Shown here one piece after another: positions 7,242 through 11,427 of a stretch of DNA of 11,427 nt (positions are counted from its first letter, which is position 1; every line of letters begins with the position of its first letter). The notes below the pieces were generated by a model, which saw nothing but the letters and a program-made list of their open reading frames with translations, was not told the DNA's origin and did not search any database. The stretch covers positions 1-11,427 of the forward strand of contig JAMOSE010000104.1 of the NCBI GenBank assembly GCA_027063215.1, written 5' to 3'. This DNA is from Sulfurimonas sp. GTDB taxonomy: Bacteria > Campylobacterota > Campylobacteria > Campylobacterales > Sulfurimonadaceae. The translations under genes and the position numbers were made by a program.

Positions 7242-7357
7242 AAACTAATCAACACTTGAATATTAGCACTGTAATTGTTTAAATAATCTTAATTAAAGAG
7301 AGAATTTGTGGATTTATAAGCTTTATGTTTACTTTTGGAAATTTATATATATTTAAG

Positions 7358-7383
7358 TTATGAAAGATATTACTTTTTCATAA
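7358..7383 (-). other. 8-bp perfect inverted repeat downstream of carA
   Basis: TTATGAAA at 7358-7365 pairs perfectly with TTTCATAA at 7376-7383 around a 10-base loop. It shares bases 7380-7383 with the hairpin at the carA stop, so the two exclude each other. No T-run follows on either strand, so it is not a classical intrinsic terminator; it could be part of a terminator, an RNA-stabilising 3' end or an operator. Confidence 0.35.
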
Positions 7384-7406
7384 GTAACACACTACGTGCT
7401 ACTTAT
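7380..7406 (-). terminator. Hairpin at the carA stop codon, possible terminator
   Basis: On the minus strand ATAAGTAGCAC pairs with GTGTTACTTAT over 11 positions with a 5-base loop; the only non-Watson-Crick pair is G-U in carA-sense RNA, whereas the opposite strand would have an A-C mismatch, so the fold fits carA mRNA. The stem includes the TAA stop. The following bases are TGAAAAAGTAA, with no U-tract, so termination by the usual intrinsic mechanism is uncertain. Confidence 0.4.
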
Positions 7407-8542
7407 CTGTTCTTTAAAAGAGTTAAAAACTCTGAGAAAATATAGCGGCTTTCTTTTGGACCCGGAGAAGCTTCAGGGTGATGTTGAACAGAAAATATCG
7501 GTTCATCTTTATACTTCAAACCTTCGATTGTATTATCAAAAAGGTTTGTATGTGTTACCTCCGCTATCTCTGTAATATTATCCGGTACATTATAGTTATG
7601 ATTTTGTGCTGTTATCTCTACAAAACCGGTTTTTTCATTTTTAACAGGATGGTTTCCACCATGGTGACCAAATTTTAGTTTGAATGTATTGTATCCGTGA
7701 GAGATTGAAAGCAGTTGATGTCCTAGGCAGATGCCAAACATCGGCACCTTTGCAGCGATCAGTTTTTTAATCTCATCTTGTTCCTTTTTAAGTACAAGAG
7801 GGTCCCCTGGACCGTTTGACAAAAAGACACCATCTATCTCTTTTGCTTCATATTTTGCTATTAATTCTTGTGCTTTAAAATCATTTGGAATAACTTCAAC
7901 TTCAATACCCGCAGAGACAAGCTCATTTAAGATATTGCGCTTTACACCAAAGTCAATCGCTACAATTTTTGCTTCTGCTTTTGGTGGTTCATCATATGAA
8001 AATGCTCTGTAATTGTAAGTACTGGAAGTATGCTTATATGGCTCTTTTGTACTCACTTGCTCAATATAATTTACATCTTCAATACGTGGAGAATTTTGTA
8101 ATATTTTTTTGAGCTCATCTTTATCACTGATCTCAGTTGAAGCAATCATCATCATCGCACCTTCAGCACGAAGCATCTTTGTCAAAAAGCGTGTATCAAC
8201 ATTGCATAAACCCATAACATCATATTTTTTCAAAAACTCTGCAAGTGATGCTTCCGCACGGAAGTTTGAGTAACGTTCTTGATACTCTCTTACTATCATA
8301 CCCTTTGCGTGAGCGGCAAGTGATTCCATATCTTGATCATTTACACCGACATTACCAATCTCAGGCATTGTAAAAGTTACAAACTGACCGGCATATGAAG
8401 GATCACTCATTATCTCCTGGTATCCTGTCATAGATGTATTAAATACAATCTCACCTACTTCAGTTTTATCTGCTCCAAAACTTGCAGCTTCAATAAAAGT
8501 ACCGTTTTCTAGGTATATCCACGCTTTTTTTATCTCTTTCAT
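7403..8542 (-). CDS. carA: Carbamoyl-phosphate synthase small (glutaminase) subunit
   Basis: CarA releases ammonia from glutamine for the CarB subunit, which makes carbamoyl phosphate for pyrimidine and arginine synthesis. The 379-aa product is full length. The N-terminal CarA domain shows GEIVFNTSMTGYQEI and a TFTMPEIGNVGVN motif; the class I glutamine amidotransferase domain begins near 190. Cys272 in GICLGHQ is the nucleophile and His355 and Glu357 in HHPEASPGP complete the triad; SNGPGDP is also present. carB is not in the window, as expected for Campylobacterota where carA and carB are often apart. It starts three bases after the DUF507 stop, and its GGAG Shine-Dalgarno lies in the last codons of that gene, so the two are probably co-translated. 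It is the last gene before the intergenic region at 7185-7402. Confidence 0.97.
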   Translation of the reverse strand: MKEIKKAWIYLENGTFIEAASFGADKTEVGEIVFNTSMTGYQEIMSDPSYAGQFVTFTMPEIGNVGVNDQDMESLAAHAKGMIVREYQERYSNFRAEASLAEFLKKYDVMGLCNVDTRFLTKMLRAEGAMMMIASTEISDKDELKKILQNSPRIEDVNYIEQVSTKEPYKHTSSTYNYRAFSYDEPPKAEAKIVAIDFGVKRNILNELVSAGIEVEVIPNDFKAQELIAKYEAKEIDGVFLSNGPGDPLVLKKEQDEIKKLIAAKVPMFGICLGHQLLSISHGYNTFKLKFGHHGGNHPVKNEKTGFVEITAQNHNYNVPDNITEIAEVTHTNLFDNTIEGLKYKDEPIFSVQHHPEASPGPKESRYIFSEFLTLLKNR

Positions 8543-8545
8543 AAT

Positions 8546-9097
8546 CTACTCCATTCCTCTTTTACTCATCTCTTCACGGTAGAGCTTTTCATATAAGATC
8601 TCAAACTCATCAGTACCTGGTATAAATTTTCTCTTATATGAGCGAATCTTTGTCATAACAGCATCTTCAATCTCTGAAGAGTCAGCGATAAATGATGTAA
8701 TCGCATTGTAAATAATATTTTTTACACGATTTTCATTTACCTCAAAATGAATCAAATCCTCTTCATAAAGCTCATCTAAAATCTTATGTGCAAGATCTGA
8801 AAAACGCTCTTCATAATCAAGTATCACATCAAACTGAGGTGCCAGTTTTTTCTTTATCATGAAAAAGAGTTGACGCTCATCTGCTAGCATAAACTCTATC
8901 TCTTCCTCATTCTCTTCAAGGTATTCATTTACCTTCTCTTCAAGAGCCATCTCTTTTTTGACACTCTCTTCGAGAACTTTTTGTGCTTCTGCTGCAACAC
9001 GGTCAAGCCCTTGTGTCATTTTTACAACACCACTTTTTGCTAAGTCTACGGCGATTTTATTTGAGATATGAGGAATAGTTTTTAATGATACTTTCAT
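8546..9097 (-). CDS. DUF507 family protein
   Basis: This 183-aa soluble protein fits DUF507, a family of unknown function that I recall next to carA in Campylobacter as well. It appears to have two halves: residues 1-90 contain a helical start (LKTIPHISNKIAVDL), a strongly acidic stretch at about 53-67 (EEKVNEYLEENEEEIEF) and ADERQLFFMIKKKLAP; residues 91-183 contain a similar acidic helix pair (DELYEEDLIHFEVNENRVKNI) and a basic patch (SYKRKF). No signal peptide, membrane helix or catalytic motif is visible. The ATG at 9097 has AGGTG eight bases upstream. A 72-base gap precedes it and carA follows after 3 bases, so transcription with carA is likely. Its function is unknown. Confidence 0.85.
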   Translation of the reverse strand: MKVSLKTIPHISNKIAVDLAKSGVVKMTQGLDRVAAEAQKVLEESVKKEMALEEKVNEYLEENEEEIEFMLADERQLFFMIKKKLAPQFDVILDYEERFSDLAHKILDELYEEDLIHFEVNENRVKNIIYNAITSFIADSSEIEDAVMTKIRSYKRKFIPGTDEFEILYEKLYREEMSKRGME

Positions 9098-9136
9098 GAT
9101 AGCGACACCTGTTTATGAGTTAAATTTGGATATTTT

Positions 9137-9142
9137 ACTATA
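9137..9142 (-). promoter_or_regulatory. Possible -10 element upstream of DUF507-carA
   Basis: TATAGT on the minus strand matches TATAAT at 5 of 6 positions and sits 40 bases before the DUF507 start, in the only gap of the purA-carA block. No -35 box is evident, which is common for epsilonproteobacterial sigma-70 promoters. A chance AT-rich match is possible. Confidence 0.3.
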
Positions 9143-9169
9143 ACTTAGGTAAAAGTCTTATTAGAAGAT

Positions 9170-9679
9170 TTATTTTGTAAGAAGTAATGTTAAATCTGAA
9201 GCTTTTTTTGGGTCCATTTTTGTCAATATTTTACCGACTACTTTTGGCTTCAATGACTGCAAGATAGCTGCTGCTTCTTTGGTATCCATACCAGAAAGAA
9301 CTGCCGCTGCTGCACCTGCTTTCATCTTTGCAAAAGTCTGTGCTATCTTACTCATTTTTATACTTTTGAGCTCTGCTAATACTTTTTTGTTTGCTTCAAG
9401 CATTGCTTTGATATTTTGCTCTTTTTGCGTAAGCTCTTGTTCTTTACGTGTAAGCATATCCTCTTTTGTGGCAAGCTTTTGTTCTTTTTGTTTCAAAAGT
9501 TCTTCTGTCGCTGTTTTTAAAGCTTGTAGTGCCTGTTTTTGTTCATCTATGCGTTCTAACTCAACAAGCAGTTCACTTTTACGCTCTTTAAAGATTTCAG
9601 TACACTCAAAAAGTTTATCACTGGTCTGTAATGCGAAAAGAGCATTGGCACTTACTATTAAAAGAAAAAGATATTTCAT
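9170..9679 (-). CDS. Periplasmic coiled-coil protein with MgtE_N/MotE-like C-terminus
   Basis: This 169-aa protein has a signal peptide (MKYLFLLIVSANALFA, cleavage near residue 16), a long coiled coil at about 25-110 with Lys/Glu/Gln-rich repeats (KEDMLTRKEQELTQKEQNI), and a C-terminal helical domain at about 112-169 (KMKAGAAAAVLSGMDTKEAAAILQSLKPK) that resembles the MgtE N-terminal repeat. This layout is that of MotE, a periplasmic flagellar-motor chaperone known from Sinorhizobium. From memory the C. jejuni counterpart is Cj1496c, reported as a glycoprotein linked to invasion. The start overlaps the stop of the FliJ-like gene (TAATG), with AGGAAAG upstream, so the pair is translationally coupled. 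A flagellar role is probable from this neighbour, not shown by a catalytic motif. Confidence 0.75.
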   Translation of the reverse strand: MKYLFLLIVSANALFALQTSDKLFECTEIFKERKSELLVELERIDEQKQALQALKTATEELLKQKEQKLATKEDMLTRKEQELTQKEQNIKAMLEANKKVLAELKSIKMSKIAQTFAKMKAGAAAAVLSGMDTKEAAAILQSLKPKVVGKILTKMDPKKASDLTLLLTK

Positions 9680-10113
9680 TATGATGCTTTCCTTTTTGTC
9701 TCTTTTTTGCCAAAAGTCATCAATGCTATTTCATCGAGACGTTTTACTTCTGCTTGTTTTTGTGCTTTGAGTACTTTTTCAATCTCTTGAAGCTCTAAAT
9801 ACTTAAACTTTTCATATTCAATCATCGCTTCTTTAAGCGTCTCTTTTACTTTTTGCACTTCATTTTTAGTAAATTCGAGCCACTCTTCATTATGCTGGAT
9901 AATTGCACGCTGACGACTCAAAAGTGTTCTGTTTGCAAGAAGTTGTGATATAGACCCGCTGTTTGGCTGTTCTATATTTTGAAGTTCTTTTAGAGATTTG
10001 TGAAGTGCCTCTTTGGCACGTTCATGATTTTGCAGGGCTTGTTGAAGCTCTCTCTCACGCTTTTGCATCGCATCTTTTTTGATAGCAACCAAAGAGCTAA
10101 AGCGTGTCTTCAT
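9679..10113 (-). CDS. fliJ: FliJ-like flagellar export coiled-coil protein
   Basis: This 144-aa, highly charged, almost wholly helical protein has a coiled coil at about 10-130 with no signal peptide. The start (MKTRFSSLVAIKKDAMQKRERELQQAL) and the end (ALMTFGKKETKRKAS) are typical of FliJ, which acts with the FliI ATPase and FliH in the flagellar type III export apparatus at the cytoplasmic side of the membrane. I recall that the H. pylori gene next to purA (HP0256) was reported as a FliJ homologue, which supports the call. FliJ proteins are poorly conserved, so the name rests on layout, ends and neighbourhood. It begins 19 bases after purA with an AAGGAAG ribosome binding site and overlaps the MotE-like gene by one base. 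Confidence 0.75.
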   Translation of the reverse strand: MKTRFSSLVAIKKDAMQKRERELQQALQNHERAKEALHKSLKELQNIEQPNSGSISQLLANRTLLSRQRAIIQHNEEWLEFTKNEVQKVKETLKEAMIEYEKFKYLELQEIEKVLKAQKQAEVKRLDEIALMTFGKKETKRKAS

Positions 10114-10132
10114 AAGAGCTTCCTTTTAAAAC

Positions 10133-11392
10133 CTAGAGGATGATTGTATCATCTCTCTCAGGTGAAGTAGAGATAATACCGACTTTTGTCTGGCTAATCT
10201 CTTCGATAAGTTTAACATACTCTTGGGCAGTTTGTGGTAAATCTTCAAATTTTCTCACACCAACTGACTTGTCCCAACCTTTAAAAGTTTTGTAAATCGG
10301 TTTTACATTCTCTAAATCAACCGGTACATAGTCGATCTCTTTGCCATTGTACTCATAGGCAACACACACTTTTACCTCTTCAAAGCCATCAAGTACATCA
10401 AGCTTCATAAGTGCTAACTCATCACAACCGTTTAGGCGGCTTGCATAGCGAGTAGCTACAGCATCAAACCAACCACAGCGACGCGCACGACCTGTTGTTG
10501 TTCCAAACTCATGCCCCTGCTCACCAAGACGCTTGCCATCTTCACCAAGATCTTCTGATGGGAATGGTCCGTTACCAACACGCGTACAGTATGCTTTTAC
10601 GATTCCTGTCACTTTTCCGATATCTTTAGGGTTAAGTCCAAGACCTGTACAAGCCCCTGCACTTACTGTTGAAGATGAAGTAACATATGGATATGTTCCA
10701 TGGTCGATGTCAAGCATAGTACCCTGAGCACCCTCTAAAAGTACGCGTTTACCTTCAGAGTCGAGTGCTCGCCATACCATCTGCGTTGTATCTGTTATAA
10801 AAGGAGCAAGTTTCTCTTTATACTCATTAAGTTCTGCTAAAAGATCCTCTTTTTTAGGAGCATGAAGGTCCATAACATCAAAGATAGGTTTGTTCTGCTC
10901 AAAGTAGTCTAAGATTGTCTGACACAACTTCTCTGGGTCTAAAAGCTCACCTACACGATGTCCGATACGATTAATCTTATCTGAGTATGCAGGTCCGATT
11001 CCTTTCCCTGTTGTACCGATTGCTTTATCGCCTTTGAGACGCTCTTTTGCCTGATCTATTGCAGCGTGGTACGAGAGATTTAAGTGTGCCTTGTCAGAGA
11101 TATACAAACGCCCTTCTAAACCTTCAAACTGCTCCATCTCTTTAATGATAGATGAAGGAGATAAAACAACACCATTTCCTATAACATTGATAGCTTTAGG
11201 ATTAAGTACACCAGAAGGGATAAGGTGCAGTGCATACTTCACACCATCAACCCAGATAGTGTGTCCTGCATTGTGACCACCCTGGCTGCGACATACCATG
11301 TCATACTCTAAAGCAAGCTTGTCAACTATCTTACCTTTACCTTCATCACCCCACTGAATTCCAACAATTACATCTGCTTGGTTTCTACTCAT
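10133..11392 (-). CDS. purA: Adenylosuccinate synthetase
   Basis: PurA joins IMP and aspartate using GTP to give adenylosuccinate, the first committed step to AMP. The 419-aa product is of normal length. GIQWGDEGKGK holds the GTP-binding loop at residues 15-21 with catalytic Asp16; His44 in GGHNAGHT is the second catalytic residue. GTTGKGIGPAYSDK, QGTMLDIDHGTYP and TTTGRARRCGWFD (with the Arg residues that bind substrate) are conserved family motifs, and the C-terminal end has STSPERDDTI. The start ATG has GAAGGA seven bases upstream. It follows the preceding gene by one base and leads a group with fliJ and the MotE-like gene. Confidence 0.98.
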   Translation of the reverse strand: MSRNQADVIVGIQWGDEGKGKIVDKLALEYDMVCRSQGGHNAGHTIWVDGVKYALHLIPSGVLNPKAINVIGNGVVLSPSSIIKEMEQFEGLEGRLYISDKAHLNLSYHAAIDQAKERLKGDKAIGTTGKGIGPAYSDKINRIGHRVGELLDPEKLCQTILDYFEQNKPIFDVMDLHAPKKEDLLAELNEYKEKLAPFITDTTQMVWRALDSEGKRVLLEGAQGTMLDIDHGTYPYVTSSSTVSAGACTGLGLNPKDIGKVTGIVKAYCTRVGNGPFPSEDLGEDGKRLGEQGHEFGTTTGRARRCGWFDAVATRYASRLNGCDELALMKLDVLDGFEEVKVCVAYEYNGKEIDYVPVDLENVKPIYKTFKGWDKSVGVRKFEDLPQTAQEYVKLIEEISQTKVGIISTSPERDDTIIL

Positions 11393-11393
11393 C

Positions 11394-11427
11394 TTATTTT
11401 CCTTCTTCTAGTGCTTCACATAAAGCA
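11394..11427 (-). CDS. 3' end of an upstream gene (unidentified)
   Basis: The frame ends with TAA at 11396-11394, one base before the purA start, and reads ten open codons to the window edge (ALCEALEEGK). The purA Shine-Dalgarno lies within its last codons, matching the tight packing of the rest of the block. I cannot identify it from ten residues. From memory, some Campylobacterota have a hisZ-like gene here, but nothing in these residues shows that. Confidence 0.4.
   Translation of the reverse strand, partial: ALCEALEEGK

Larger units (their letters stand above)
7185..7402 (-). promoter_or_regulatory. Intergenic region between carA and ccoN: probable cco promoter and leader
   Basis: This 218-base AT-rich stretch holds no ORF I can support. 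Its 5' half on the minus strand carries two overlapping inverted repeats at the end of carA. The ccoN-proximal half has several AT-rich -10-like sequences (for example TATAAA near 7318 and the extended form TGCTAATAT near 7268), but no convincing -35 partner, so I cannot place the start site. No good match to an FNR box (TTGAT-N4-ATCAA) was seen; only a half-site TTGAT near 7250. The ccoN Shine-Dalgarno is AAGGAGG at 7197-7191. Confidence 0.5.

Noticed and set aside
7237..7250. Possible FNR box with the half-site TTGAT upstream of ccoN
   Set aside because: The second half (TTAAT after four bases) matches ATCAA at only two of five positions.
7341..7357. AT-rich near-palindrome (ATTTATATATATTTAAG)
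   Set aside because: Low-complexity AT sequence expected in this genome; no flanking evidence for a binding site or origin.
9150..9172. Possible terminator after the MotE-like gene (TCTT/AAGA pairing)
   Set aside because: The stem is only four bases and there is no clear T-run, so it is too weak to call.
9279..9770. Plus-strand open frame of 163 codons opposite the coiled-coil genes
   Set aside because: The Ser/Ala/Phe/Cys-rich product is the mirror of Lys/Glu/Ala coiled-coil codons; the minus-strand genes have better ends, ribosome binding sites and families.
1..11427. Mobile elements, CRISPR arrays, tRNA or rRNA genes
   Set aside because: No spaced direct repeats, transposase motifs, terminal inverted repeats or tRNA-like cloverleaf sequences were seen; almost all of the window is coding with housekeeping genes.

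Overview
All genes in this window lie on the minus strand. Gene content and order point to the Campylobacterota (Epsilonproteobacteria), most likely a free-living relative of Sulfurimonas. The evidence is a ccoNOQP cbb3 oxidase operon followed directly by a DUF4006 protein, a purA-FliJ-like-MotE-like-DUF507-carA block, AT-rich DNA and strong AAGGAG ribosome binding sites. From memory, Campylobacter jejuni has a closely similar order (about Cj1481c to Cj1498c), so this is mostly a conserved neighbourhood, not a recent island.

In transcription order, from high to low coordinates: the last codons of an unidentified gene (11394-11427); purA for AMP synthesis (10133-11392); a FliJ-like coiled-coil protein (9679-10113); a secreted coiled-coil protein with an MgtE_N/MotE-like end (9170-9679); a DUF507 protein (8546-9097); and carA (7403-8542). 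Spacing inside this block is -1 to 19 bases, apart from a 72-base gap before DUF507 that may hold a promoter. A 217-base intergenic region (7185-7402) separates carA from ccoN. It contains two overlapping hairpins at the carA end and a repeat-rich leader before ccoN.

The respiratory block follows: ccoN (5691-7184), ccoO (4980-5672), ccoQ (4761-4964, GTG start) and ccoP (3810-4751). Behind it is an accessory module: DUF4006 (3599-3808), a 29-codon single-helix ORF not normally annotated (3498-3587), a secreted and membrane-anchored TPM-like protein with a TTG start (2769-3488), and a FixH-like protein (2282-2791). An AddB-type PD-(D/E)XK nuclease (2278 to beyond base 1) begins three bases after FixH. 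CcoN, CcoO and CcoP form the proton-pumping, high-affinity oxidase, and FixH, DUF4006, the microprotein and the TPM-like protein are candidate assembly or stability factors.

I found no mobile element, CRISPR array, tRNA or rRNA. The least understood part is the four-gene module after ccoP, especially the 29-aa ORF and the TPM-like protein.
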